This document shows positions 9,609 through 17,869 of a stretch of DNA of 64,000 nucleotides, piece after piece (the stretch's first letter is position 1; each line of letters opens with the position of its first letter). Source of the stretch: CAYWMD01 sp964458575. Its GTDB lineage: Bacteria > Verrucomicrobiota > Verrucomicrobiia > Limisphaerales > JADLHS01. The notes under the pieces are model-generated. The model saw only the letters and a program-made list of their open reading frames with translations, ran no database searches and was not told the DNA's origin. The DNA lies in assembly GCA_964458575.1 (NCBI GenBank), contig CAYWMD010000016.1:1-64000 (forward strand), written 5' to 3'. The position numbers and the translations under genes are program-made.

Positions 9609-11960
9609 TTGAACAATAACTCCGTGACAAACAAAGAAGCCCAAGCCTGCCACGCGCAACTCGTCGAGGAAATCCGGCGGCACGATCACGCCTATTATGT
9701 TGTCGGCCGGCAAACCATCACCGACCGCGAATACGACCAGCTCTTCTCCGAACTTCAAAAGCTGGAAAAGGATTTTCCCGAGCTGGTCACGGCGGATTCA
9801 CCCACCCAGCGCGTCGGGGGCGCACCGGCCGAGGGCTTCGCGCGGATCCGACATCGTGTGCCGATGCTTTCGCTGGAGAAAATCGATGGCGCGGAGCAAC
9901 CGGACGAAAAAGCGGAGCCAGACTGGTTCAAGCGCAGTTGTGCCCAGGACGAAAACACGCTGGCCCGGCTGCTGACCTGGGACGCCACGATCCGCAAACA
10001 CCTCGGGCGCGACAAGGTGGAATACGTGATGGAGCCGAAGGTGGACGGCGTGTCCATCGGCGTGCATTACCAGCAGGGCAAGCTCACGCTTGGCGTCACG
10101 CGCGGCGACGGTGCAACCGGCGATGACATCACCGCGAACTTGCGGACGGTGAAATCCATTCCCCTGGGGTTGGAGACGCAGTCCCCGCCGCCGCTCCTCG
10201 AAGTCCGCGGCGAAGCTTACATGGCCATACACGATTTCGAGGCGATCAACCAGAAGCTCGATGCCGCCGGCGAGAAGACATTCCCCAATGCCCGGAACGC
10301 CACGGCCGGCACGTTGAAACAGCTCGATCCGCGCCTCGTTGTCCAGCGGCCGGTCCGGGCGGTGTTCTACGCCGTCGGCGCGTGCGAGGGGATCGCATTC
10401 GAAACGCATGCGGAGATGCTCGAGTCGCTGCGCAAGTTCGGTCTGCCGATTCAGCCGCATTGGTGGGTCTGCCAGGACATGGACGAAGTCATCGCGACGT
10501 ATCGAAAAAAGGTTGTGGCTGGTTACGACGAGGACCACGACCTCCGCAAGCAGCTGCCTTACGACATTGACGGCGTGGTCATCAAGGTCAACCGCATCGC
10601 CGACTGGGCGCGCATCCCGCCCAAGACGCGCGCGCCCGGCTACGCCATCGTGCACAAACCCATCCCGTGGATCACGCCCGCCGAGACGTTGTTGCGGGCC
10701 ATCACCGTGCAGGTGGGGCGCACGGGCGTGCTGACGCCGGTGGCCGAACTGGAACCCGTCTTCGTTCAAGGCTCGACCATTTCGCGCGCCACCCTGCACA
10801 ACGAGGACGAAATCCGCCGCAAAGACATCCGTATTGGCGACCGCGTGGTGATCCGCAAAGCCGGCATGGTAATTCCCGAAGTCTTTGAAGTCGTGAAAAC
10901 CAAACGGCCGGCTGGCGCGAAGGAATTTGATTTGTTCAAGCACGTCGGCGGCAGGTGTCCCGTTTGCGGCGGGCCCATTGCAAAAGAAAAAGTCTCGGCC
11001 GGCGATGCGGAGGAAGTGGCATGGCGCTGCGAAAACGTCGCGGGTTGCCCGGCACAGCTCACCCGGCGCGTGGAGTATTTCGCCGCCCGCAAGGCACTGG
11101 ACATCGAATCGCTCGGCGGCATCGTCGCCGAGAAACTGGTTGAGCGCGGCCTCGTGAAGGAGCCGCTCGACCTGTTCGATTTGAAGCTGGAATCACTGGG
11201 CAAACTGAATCTGGGCACGGAGGCCGAGCCGCGCGTGTTCGGGGAGAAGAATGCAACCAAGGTTTTGGAGGCGCTCGAACGCGCCCGGACCGCGCCGCTT
11301 TCCCGCTGGATTCACGCCCTGGCCATCGGCGATGTGGGCGAGGCCACCGCCAAACAACTCGCCGCCACGCACGACACGCTGGAAGCGCTCGCCACCTCCG
11401 AAGTCCTTCGCGATATCCGTGATCTTGGCGCGCAGGAAGCCATGCGCGCCGAGGTCAGTCCGCGTTCGCGCAAGAATCCGCCCAAGACCGATGCCGAAAG
11501 GGCGACGCGCGAAAAGCGTGAGGCCGAACTCAAGACTGAGATTGCTGCGATTGAGGCGCGACTGGAAGCGGGTGGTTTGAAGGCCAGGCTGGCCGAAGTC
11601 GGTCCCGTGGCGGCCGCGAGCGTGCTCGACTTTTTCGCGTCGCCCTCGGGGGCAAAAGTCCTCGCCCGTCTCCGGACCCTGGGCATCAATCCCGCGAGCG
11701 AAAAGGCGGCGGTGGCATCGGCGGCTTCCGGCCGGTTTGCCGGAAAGACCTTTGTCCTCACCGGCACGCTGCCCACGATGACCCGCGAGGAGGCCACGGC
11801 CAAAATCGAAGCGCTCGGCGGCAAGGTCAGCGGCAGCGTCAGCCAGAAGACGGATTTCGTGCTCGCGGGCGAGGAAGCCGGTTCGAAACTCGACAAGGCG
11901 CAGAAACTCGGCGTGAAAATCATCAACGAAAAGGAGTTTCTCGCGATGCTGGGCACGTAG
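9609..11960 (+). CDS. ligA: NAD-dependent DNA ligase
   Basis: The adenylated lysine is K144 in EPKVDGVSIG, followed by the OB fold. Next come a four-cysteine zinc finger (CPVCGG ... WRCENVAGCPAQL), HhH repeats (IHALAIGDVGEATAKQL) and a C-terminal BRCT domain (FAGKTFVLTGTLPTMTREEA). LigA seals nicks in replication and repair. At 783 residues it is about 110 longer than typical LigA. The extra length comes from a loop before the KxDG motif and a charged insertion at about residues 615-656 between HhH elements. The start is TTG 9609; GTG 9624 is an alternative. It stands alone, divergent from the glycosidase. Confidence 0.95.
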   Translation: MNNNSVTNKEAQACHAQLVEEIRRHDHAYYVVGRQTITDREYDQLFSELQKLEKDFPELVTADSPTQRVGGAPAEGFARIRHRVPMLSLEKIDGAEQPDEKAEPDWFKRSCAQDENTLARLLTWDATIRKHLGRDKVEYVMEPKVDGVSIGVHYQQGKLTLGVTRGDGATGDDITANLRTVKSIPLGLETQSPPPLLEVRGEAYMAIHDFEAINQKLDAAGEKTFPNARNATAGTLKQLDPRLVVQRPVRAVFYAVGACEGIAFETHAEMLESLRKFGLPIQPHWWVCQDMDEVIATYRKKVVAGYDEDHDLRKQLPYDIDGVVIKVNRIADWARIPPKTRAPGYAIVHKPIPWITPAETLLRAITVQVGRTGVLTPVAELEPVFVQGSTISRATLHNEDEIRRKDIRIGDRVVIRKAGMVIPEVFEVVKTKRPAGAKEFDLFKHVGGRCPVCGGPIAKEKVSAGDAEEVAWRCENVAGCPAQLTRRVEYFAARKALDIESLGGIVAEKLVERGLVKEPLDLFDLKLESLGKLNLGTEAEPRVFGEKNATKVLEALERARTAPLSRWIHALAIGDVGEATAKQLAATHDTLEALATSEVLRDIRDLGAQEAMRAEVSPRSRKNPPKTDAERATREKREAELKTEIAAIEARLEAGGLKARLAEVGPVAAASVLDFFASPSGAKVLARLRTLGINPASEKAAVASAASGRFAGKTFVLTGTLPTMTREEATAKIEALGGKVSGSVSQKTDFVLAGEEAGSKLDKAQKLGVKIINEKEFLAMLGT

Positions 11961-12018
11961 CCGCAACCTTTTTTGAAAGGCGAAACCCCCGTCCGCGTCG
12001 CCACGCGCAGGGATCCGG

Positions 12019-13293
12019 CTACAATGGTTTCCCCACCGGCGCGGCGGGCAGATAAATCGTGAACGTGGTGCCCTGGCCGAGGGACGTCTGCACGTGCAAC
12101 GCACCCGCGGCTTCCTTGATGAGCCGTTGCACGATGTTCAAGCCCAGGCCCGTGCCCTGACGCGGGCCCTTGGTGGTAAAGTACGGTTCAAAAATCTTCG
12201 GCAGAATTTGCGGCGGAATGCCCGGACCGTTGTCGCGCACCGACAGTTTAACCAGCGGCGGCGTGTTGGCAAAACTCTCAACGTTCAGCAACCGTTCGTT
12301 CATGCCGTCCCGGAAGGTGGTGAGATCGAGCGGTTTTTGCAGTAATTCGCCCGCCAGCTCCACATGGCAGCCGCGCGGTGTGCATTGGAAGGCGTTGACG
12401 GCGAGGTTGAGCAGGATCTGGATCAGGTCCGTGCCGTTGATGCGGACGCCCGTGTCCATCGCCAGCGGCCGAATCTCGAACTGGTTGTTTTGCACGCTCG
12501 GATGGACGCGCAACAGATGGCTGGTGTCATTGAGCAACTGGTTGACGCCGATGCTCACCGATTCATCGGATTGCCGGCGCAGGAAGCCGAGGTAGCGCCG
12601 CGAAATCTCGATGCAGTTGGTCACCTGGCGGGTGATGACCTTGAGGCGGTCCTTGACGAACTCGAGGTCCTCGACTTCCAGCCTGGCCGCGTTGCCGACG
12701 CGCTGGTTCATGAGCTGGACGAAGCCGGAGATCACGGTCAGCGGCCCGTTGATGTCGTGGATGATGCTGGCGTAAATGTCACCGCGCGTGCGGGCGATCT
12801 GCTCCTCGATCTTCTGGCTCTGCAGTTCCGCCAGCAATTCCTGGAGTTTCTCGGCGTTGTTGTGGATTTCGCTTTCCAGGGTGCGCCGTTGCATGGCGCC
12901 GGCCACGGCCGCGCGCATGGTGGTTACGTCGAAGGGTTTGTTGATGTAATCACAGGCCCGCAGGCGCAGCGCCGAGCGCATCGTTTCCGTGGTCTCGAAA
13001 GCGGTCATCATCACGACCTCGATGCCGGGATCAACGTACTTGAGGCGTTCGAGCACCTCGATGCCCGACATGCCGGCCATGCGGATGTCGCACACGGCCA
13101 CGTCGATTTTGTTCTTCTGGGCGAGTTCGACCGCAGTGGCGCCGTCGCTGGCCATGAGGATGTCGTAGGTGTCCTTGAAAATGACGTTGAGGGATTGCCG
13201 CGCGCCGTCTTCGTCATCCACGATGAGAAGTTTGCCGCGGCGTTTGGGCCGTTCGCTGATTGAAGTGGTGTCTGATGAGGCCGGGGCCGACAT
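12019..13293 (-). CDS. Receiver-first hybrid histidine kinase
   Basis: A 424-residue protein with an N-terminal receiver domain (phosphoacceptor D69 in VAVCDIRMAG, acidic pocket LIVDDED). A coiled linker and a histidine kinase core follow. H179 lies in the H-box IIHDINGPLTVISGF. The N-box is NLAVNAFQ, and G-boxes DNGPGIPP and GTGLGLNIV complete the ATP-binding lid. There is no membrane segment, so it is cytoplasmic. The receiver-kinase order means it is probably itself controlled by an upstream kinase. The start is ATG 13293 (MSAPASSD). No DNA-binding partner is adjacent. Confidence 0.9.
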   Translation of the reverse strand: MSAPASSDTTSISERPKRRGKLLIVDDEDGARQSLNVIFKDTYDILMASDGATAVELAQKNKIDVAVCDIRMAGMSGIEVLERLKYVDPGIEVVMMTAFETTETMRSALRLRACDYINKPFDVTTMRAAVAGAMQRRTLESEIHNNAEKLQELLAELQSQKIEEQIARTRGDIYASIIHDINGPLTVISGFVQLMNQRVGNAARLEVEDLEFVKDRLKVITRQVTNCIEISRRYLGFLRRQSDESVSIGVNQLLNDTSHLLRVHPSVQNNQFEIRPLAMDTGVRINGTDLIQILLNLAVNAFQCTPRGCHVELAGELLQKPLDLTTFRDGMNERLLNVESFANTPPLVKLSVRDNGPGIPPQILPKIFEPYFTTKGPRQGTGLGLNIVQRLIKEAAGALHVQTSLGQGTTFTIYLPAAPVGKPL

Positions 13294-13400
13294 GACTTGA
13301 TTTTGGCCAAAAAGGCAGGGCGGACAAGAGCAAAGCACACGGATAGGCGCGGGGAATTTCTTTGCGCTTCGTCCCGCGGAAAGCTAGTTTGCCGGCGGTT

Positions 13401-13474
13401 TGTCCGGTGGTGTAATGGTAGCACAAGGGTCTTTGGAGCCCTTTGTCATGGTTCGAATCCATGCCGGACAGCCA
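13401..13474 (+). tRNA. tRNA-Gln (anticodon TTG)
   Basis: A complete cloverleaf is visible. The acceptor arms TGTCCGG and CCGGACA pair perfectly. The anticodon stem AGGGT/GCCCT carries the loop CTTTGGA with anticodon TTG. The T arm is CATGG-TTCGAAT-CCATG. The discriminator G (13471) and an encoded CCA (13472-13474) follow. It lies between the histidine kinase and BLUF genes, with no neighbouring tRNAs. Confidence 0.96.
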
Positions 13475-13631
13475 GCCAAAGGGAGTCTTGCCCATTGCCC
13501 GTTCCCGCCGGCGGCCAAAGGCCGCGCCCGGACATCGAGCGTGCCGGCCGGCACATTGGCGGTAACACCGTCGAATGCGTCCGCAGCCGTTGTCGTCCAT
13601 GATTTCACGTGCGCCGGGTGCATTCAGATTG

Positions 13632-13637
13632 TATAAT
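13632..13637 (+). promoter_or_regulatory. TATAAT -10 element of the BLUF gene
   Basis: A perfect TATAAT lies seven nucleotides before the ATG at 13645, so transcription would be expected to begin at or next to the start codon (a leaderless message). No good -35 hexamer is visible at 16-18 bp, which lowers confidence. Confidence 0.4.
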
Positions 13638-13644
13638 CCGCGAG

Positions 13645-14073
13645 ATGAGTCCGCTTTTTCAACTGGTCTATGTGAGCAGCGCCACCGAGCCGTTCACGAA
13701 GGAACAGTTGCGCGAGTTGCTCAAAGGGAGTCATCGCCGCAACGTGCGGGCGGGCATCACCGGGTTGCTGCTCTACAAGGACGGCAACTTCATGCAAGTG
13801 CTGGAGGGCGAAGAGGCGGTGGTGAAACGGCTCATCGAGAAGATCAAACAGGACTCGCGTCACCACAGCATCATCACCCTGCTCCAGCATTCGATTCCGG
13901 AGCGGCAGTTTCCCGATGCCTCGATGGCGTTCCGGGATTTGAATTCGGCGGAGAGCCAGGCGCTGCCCGGTTACAGCGAATTCCTGAACACGCCGTTGGA
14001 CGGCGAACTGATGCGGAAAGACCTGCCGCGCTGCCAGCGCTTGCTGTTGCTCTTCAAGAAAAACATCCGCTGA
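13645..14073 (+). CDS. BLUF-domain blue-light sensor
   Basis: A 142-residue protein that is essentially a stand-alone BLUF domain binding FAD. The light-switch residues are Y9 (QLVYVSSA), N33 (RRNVRAGITG) and Q51 (GNFMQVLEGE). A methionine in DASMAF lies in the beta-5 position. It has no fused effector domain, so output must go through a partner protein. ATG 13645 was chosen because the N-terminus then matches other BLUF proteins. A longer reading from 13609 adds a non-conserved tail. It lies 170 bp behind tRNA-Gln in the same direction. Confidence 0.92.
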   Translation: MSPLFQLVYVSSATEPFTKEQLRELLKGSHRRNVRAGITGLLLYKDGNFMQVLEGEEAVVKRLIEKIKQDSRHHSIITLLQHSIPERQFPDASMAFRDLNSAESQALPGYSEFLNTPLDGELMRKDLPRCQRLLLLFKKNIR

Positions 14074-14102
14074 CCCAGAACCCGCCGCCGCGCCGCCGGG
14101 CT

Positions 14103-14951
14103 TCAAAGCGCGAAGATGGCGTCCAGCGCGCGCGCGGTGTTGTGGATGAGCACTTCGGGGCAGTGTTTGTAGAATGGCACGGGCGGAATCATTTCCGCCG
14201 CCACCCAACCTTGATAACCCACCGCTTTCAATGCCGCCACGACCTCGGGCCAGTTGACATCTCCGGATAGTAAATCGCAGAAACCGTCTGCCGTGCCCAC
14301 GGCCCGCCGGTAATCCTTGAAGTGCACGCGCCGGATGCGCTTGCCCAATGCCGCAATCCAATGTTCCGGATAACCCGTGGCCAGCACGTTGCCCACATCG
14401 AAATAAGCGCCGACGCGGTCGCTGCCAAAGCTGTCAATGAACACCTTCATTTCCAGCGGACTGAGCAGGAATTTGTTCCAGACATTCTCAATGCCGATCG
14501 TAACGCCGGCCCTTTCCGCTGCGGGTAGCGCCGCTCGAATGAAAGCTTGGGCGCGTTCATAAGCGAGGGCATACGGCACAATTTCGCAACCGGGGATGAA
14601 ATCCACGCCCACCGCGCCTGGCACGACGAGAATGGTGTCCACGCCCAACGCTGCCGCGCACTCGATTTGCCTTTGCACGAGCTGCGCGGCCTTCTCGCGC
14701 ACGGCGGGGTCGGCGCTGACGGCGTTGGCGCCCCAGTAAAGTCCGGTGGCCAGACCGCTGATTTCGACGCCGCATTTTTCCGCCAGCGTGCGAACCGTTT
14801 TCAAGTCGGCGGGCGGGCTCTTGAGATTCACCGGCCCGTCCTCGGTCAGATCAATTTCAAAGCCGGCGAAGCCCGCCGCTTTTGCCAATCGCAGTTTTTC
14901 TTCCAGCGACCAATTGCCGCCGAACGACCAGATGCTGATGGATTTTTTCAT
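14103..14951 (-). CDS. Sugar phosphate isomerase/epimerase (AP-endonuclease-2-like TIM barrel)
   Basis: A 282-residue TIM-barrel protein. Metal-binding residues of the family are visible in GIENVWNKF (Glu), YFDVGNVLATGYPE (Asp), RRVHFKDY (His) and WVAAEMI (Glu). These proteins isomerise or epimerise keto-sugars or inositol derivatives; the substrate here is not known. The start at ATG 14951 overlaps the stop of the preceding BNR gene by ATGA, so the two are coupled and probably act on the same carbohydrate. The open frame continues far upstream of this start inside the BNR gene, but that part is a shadow. Confidence 0.85.
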   Translation of the reverse strand: MKKSISIWSFGGNWSLEEKLRLAKAAGFAGFEIDLTEDGPVNLKSPPADLKTVRTLAEKCGVEISGLATGLYWGANAVSADPAVREKAAQLVQRQIECAAALGVDTILVVPGAVGVDFIPGCEIVPYALAYERAQAFIRAALPAAERAGVTIGIENVWNKFLLSPLEMKVFIDSFGSDRVGAYFDVGNVLATGYPEHWIAALGKRIRRVHFKDYRRAVGTADGFCDLLSGDVNWPEVVAALKAVGYQGWVAAEMIPPVPFYKHCPEVLIHNTARALDAIFAL

Positions 14952-16057
14952 AAATTGTCTATGTGGAGTCGCAGCCAGCGGATGTTGTTGATGCAATCCT
15001 CGCAACACCAGAAGACAGCGAACACTTCGCCGCTCGGCAGAACCGTCATTTGGGGGAAACCAAACTTGAGCCCGCTCAGTTCGTCCGCTCCCGACGCCTG
15101 CCCGGTCATTCCGGAACGTGCGCCCTGCCACAGGGATGTTTCGGATAGATTGACCCACTCGTCGGCTTCGAGGCGCGAGAGGTTGGCCCAGAGGCCGGGC
15201 TGGTCGTCCCGGCGATAGAGGCACAGGATTCGTCCGTCGGGCAGGCAGATGATTTTGGCGGTTTGTCCGCAGAATCCGGTTGGACGTGGTGGCGAGAAGG
15301 TTTTTCCATCTTGGGAAATCGCGTAAGGCGTGGGGCGGCTTTTCCCACTTGGCTCGTGATACGCCCAGGCGACCGCGAGCAAACGTCCGTCCGGCAATCG
15401 CGTCATGGATTGCTCGAAGTGGATGACGTTTTCGCGCCAGCCATCCATCACGTCGAGATACTCGGGCCAAGTGCCGCCCTGGTCGCGAGAGACGAGCGCG
15501 ACGGCTTTCATGCCGTTGGGCGCTTCACCGTTCCAACCTTTCCACGTGCCCATCGGCGCGAGCCAGCGACCGTCCGGCAGTTCGAGGATGGCGTGGCAGA
15601 TTTCGAAACTGGGACCGATCAATGGTGGTTGGATGATTTGCGGCGCTCCCCAACTGCGGCCACCGTCGGAGCTCTTGAGCAGGATCAGGTCAATGGGCAC
15701 GTAGCCGAGATTCTCGCGGTTGGTCAGCCCCTCGTCGGGATGCACGTCGCGATGGAATCGTGCACCCAACCCCAGGAGTGTGCCATCACGTGTGCGGCTG
15801 ATCCGAACCGAATGCGTCGTGGCCCGCGTTTCCGTTTCAGTGAAGAGTGGCGAGGGGGAACTCCAAGTCGCGCCACCATCCGTCGAGCGGGCCACGTGAG
15901 TCCGATAGTCGAGGCTTTCCACCGCCTGGCCCAAATCAAACGCGCAGACCAACGTTCCATCATCGAGCCTGACCATCGTGGGATGCCATGCGTGAATGGC
16001 ACGCAAATGGGGCTTGGGATTGCGATAGACCAAACCGGTGGCAGTACAAGTAATCAT
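14948..16057 (-). CDS. BNR/Asp-box sialidase-like beta-propeller protein
   Basis: A 369-residue protein with repeated Asp boxes (STDGGATWSSP, SSDGGRSWGAP and SRDQGGTWPE), the mark of sialidase-like six-bladed propellers. No signal peptide is evident (MITCTATGLVYRNPK), which argues against a secreted sialidase. An intracellular glycosidase, lyase or binding role is possible. It forms a two-gene unit with the downstream sugar isomerase. A dispersed palindromic element lies upstream, and the divergent neighbour is a DapA/NanA-like protein, so the area may serve amino-sugar or acidic-sugar breakdown. Confidence 0.8.
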   Translation of the reverse strand: MITCTATGLVYRNPKPHLRAIHAWHPTMVRLDDGTLVCAFDLGQAVESLDYRTHVARSTDGGATWSSPSPLFTETETRATTHSVRISRTRDGTLLGLGARFHRDVHPDEGLTNRENLGYVPIDLILLKSSDGGRSWGAPQIIQPPLIGPSFEICHAILELPDGRWLAPMGTWKGWNGEAPNGMKAVALVSRDQGGTWPEYLDVMDGWRENVIHFEQSMTRLPDGRLLAVAWAYHEPSGKSRPTPYAISQDGKTFSPPRPTGFCGQTAKIICLPDGRILCLYRRDDQPGLWANLSRLEADEWVNLSETSLWQGARSGMTGQASGADELSGLKFGFPQMTVLPSGEVFAVFWCCEDCINNIRWLRLHIDNL

Positions 16058-16148
16058 GCGCTCATTTCGTTGCGAGACCGAGTGTCATAGAATTGCCGTC
16101 GGCGGGCAAGGCGTGAGGCACGCCAGCGCACTGGCGCATGGCAATTGT

Positions 16149-16279
16149 GGTAGGGTCGTCGCGCTGCGACGACCAGCGCCGCGCAGAGCGGCGCAACAGT
16201 TTCGCCCGCGACGCCCGACCCGCGCAATTCGTTCCGGCCCTGAACGGACCGGAGGTCGTCGCAGCGCGACAACCCTACC
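16149..16279. repeat. 131-bp element with long inverted terminal arms
   Basis: The 26-bp left arm (16149-16174, beginning GGTAGGGTCGTCGCG) is the inverse of the right arm (16254-16279, ending CGCGACAACCCTACC) with one mismatch. Each arm also contains a self-complementary GTCGCGCTGCGAC-type core. The GGTAGGG...CCCTACC termini match the element inside folC at 33276-33327. It occupies the promoter region between two divergent genes. It resembles a MITE/REP-type non-autonomous repeat. Confidence 0.8.
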
Positions 16280-16350
16280 AGCCGCAATGCGGCGAAATAG
16301 CTGGTCTGTCCGTTTGCCCAGTGCGATAACTGCACCATTCAATTCAGAGA

Positions 16351-17373
16351 ATGAAAACGCCGTTTGTTCACCAGCCGGTTTCGATCGCCCCTGCTTCCCG
16401 CCGCGCATTTCTCAAAACCATTGGCGGCTTGGGATTGTTGCTCGCCGCGCAACCACTCTCCGTGCTCGCCAGTTCGCGCTCGCGCTTGTCGCTGCTGGAA
16501 GTCAAAGCGCGGATTCGCGGGCCGATCCTGACGCTGCCCACGCCGTTCACCAAAGATTTCAAGGTGGACCATCAGGGCGTGCGCAACCTGGTCAAGCTGG
16601 GACTCGCCAACGGCATCGGCGTTTACGAACTGACCATGGGCAACAGCATGTATAACTGTCTCAGCTACGAAGAAATCAAGAAGCTGACTCGCGTGCTGGT
16701 CGAGGCGGTCGGTGGACGCGGAATCGTCATCGCCGCGACCGGGCAATGGTGGACGGAGCGGGCGGTAGATTATGCACGCTACGCTGAGTCGGTGGGCGCA
16801 GACGCGGTGCAGGTGCTGTTGCCGCCTGGCGGGTCGGATGACGGCTATGTGGAACACTTCCGAAAAATCGCCGCCGCCACGAAGATCGCCATCGTGCTGC
16901 AAGGCGACCCGAAACCGGCGCTCATCGAACGATTCATTGAAATTCCGTCCGTCGTCAGCATGAAAGAGGACGGCACCGAGGAGTATTACGTCGAAATCCA
17001 GAAGAAGTTCGGACAACGGCTCGCCATTTTCTGCGGTGGTCAGAAGCGTCGGTATCTCTTCGCCCAACCTTATGGCTCGCTGGCTTGGTTCAGCTTCTTC
17101 ATCACGTTCGCGCCGGAAATCGCCGTGCGGTTTCGGCAGGCGGTCGAGAAGAACGATCTGAAGACGGCAAACGAGATCGTCGAAAAATACGAGAAGCCCG
17201 TGTTCGACTTTTGTGCCGCCGGGCCGCGCGGCTTCCACGCTTACTGGCGCGCTTTGATGGAATATGCCGGCGTGACGAAACGCTACGTGCGTCCGCCGCA
17301 GGACAGTTGCAACGAAGAAGACATGAGACGGGTGCGCGAGTTGTTTGAGCGGCTACCCAAGCCCCGAACATGA
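16351..17373 (+). CDS. Tat-exported DapA/NanA-family aldolase-like protein
   Basis: A 340-residue protein. The N-terminus carries a twin-arginine signal (SRRAFLKTIGGLGLLLAA), unusual for this normally cytoplasmic family. The rest follows the DHDPS/N-acetylneuraminate lyase TIM barrel. The Schiff-base lysine is K205 in SVVSMKEDG. The usual GTTGE loop is replaced by MGNSM (97-100) and the catalytic tyrosine position by prolines (VLLPPGG). It may therefore be a divergent lyase or a non-lyase. The start is ATG 16351. The transposase remnant abuts its stop codon. A related Gfo/Idh gene lies beyond that. Confidence 0.8.
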   Translation: MKTPFVHQPVSIAPASRRAFLKTIGGLGLLLAAQPLSVLASSRSRLSLLEVKARIRGPILTLPTPFTKDFKVDHQGVRNLVKLGLANGIGVYELTMGNSMYNCLSYEEIKKLTRVLVEAVGGRGIVIAATGQWWTERAVDYARYAESVGADAVQVLLPPGGSDDGYVEHFRKIAAATKIAIVLQGDPKPALIERFIEIPSVVSMKEDGTEEYYVEIQKKFGQRLAIFCGGQKRRYLFAQPYGSLAWFSFFITFAPEIAVRFRQAVEKNDLKTANEIVEKYEKPVFDFCAAGPRGFHAYWRALMEYAGVTKRYVRPPQDSCNEEDMRRVRELFERLPKPRT

Positions 17374-17869
17374 GTCTGCCAAACGCGCGTCATTGACCCG
17401 TATTCACGGCCGCTATCAGCACGCCGGTCGTCGGCACAAGACGCGCATCCTCGATGAGTTTTGCGCGACCTGCGGTTATCATCGCAAAGCCGCCTTGCGG
17501 CTGTTGAACCGGCCGCTGCCCACTGCGCCGCCGAAACGTAGCGGCCCCCAAACCGCCTACGATCCGGTCCAGGTGTTGCCGGTGCTCAAGACCGTCTGGC
17601 TGGCCAGCGACCAATTGTGCAGCAAACTCCTCCAAGCGGCGCTGCTGGAACGTTATGCGGCGCTCCGCGCCGCTCCCGGAAGCGTTTAAGAAAAAACTGC
17701 TGAAGATCAGCCCCGCGCAGATCGACCGGCTCCTCCGTCCGACGCGCGTGGCCAGCCCGGACATCCCCGAAGCGACGATCCCTTCGCCTCGAAGAAGAAC
17801 ATTGAGCTTAAACTGAGGAAGGTCCTCACTGTGCTGGGTAACCTGAATCGTGAGGCAACGAAGCTCTAA
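17370..17869 (+). pseudogene. Internally deleted transposase remnant
   Basis: An N-terminal transposase fragment reads RRHKTRILDEFCATCGYHRK ... LPVLKTVWLASDQLCSKLL in one frame up to about 17670. The frame then shifts to LPEAFKKKLLKISPAQIDRL (from 17673). After roughly 17760 it jumps to a C-terminal tail, KNIELKLRKVLTVLGNLNRE, ending in TAA at 17867-17869. This matches the two ends of an integrase-type (ISNCY/IS481-like) transposase with the whole DDE catalytic core missing. The remnant starts on the stop codon of the DapA-like gene. Its last bases also form the stop codon of the convergent Gfo/Idh gene. Confidence 0.8.

Noticed and set aside
13511..13525. GCGGCCAAAGGCCGC hairpin after tRNA-Gln as a terminator
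   Set aside because: A strong stem but no T-run follows and the region is generally GC-rich, so termination cannot be claimed.
14952..15470. N-terminal extension of the sugar isomerase
   Set aside because: The frame is open upstream but lies wholly inside the BNR gene; the ATG at 14951 with ATGA overlap gives the normal protein.
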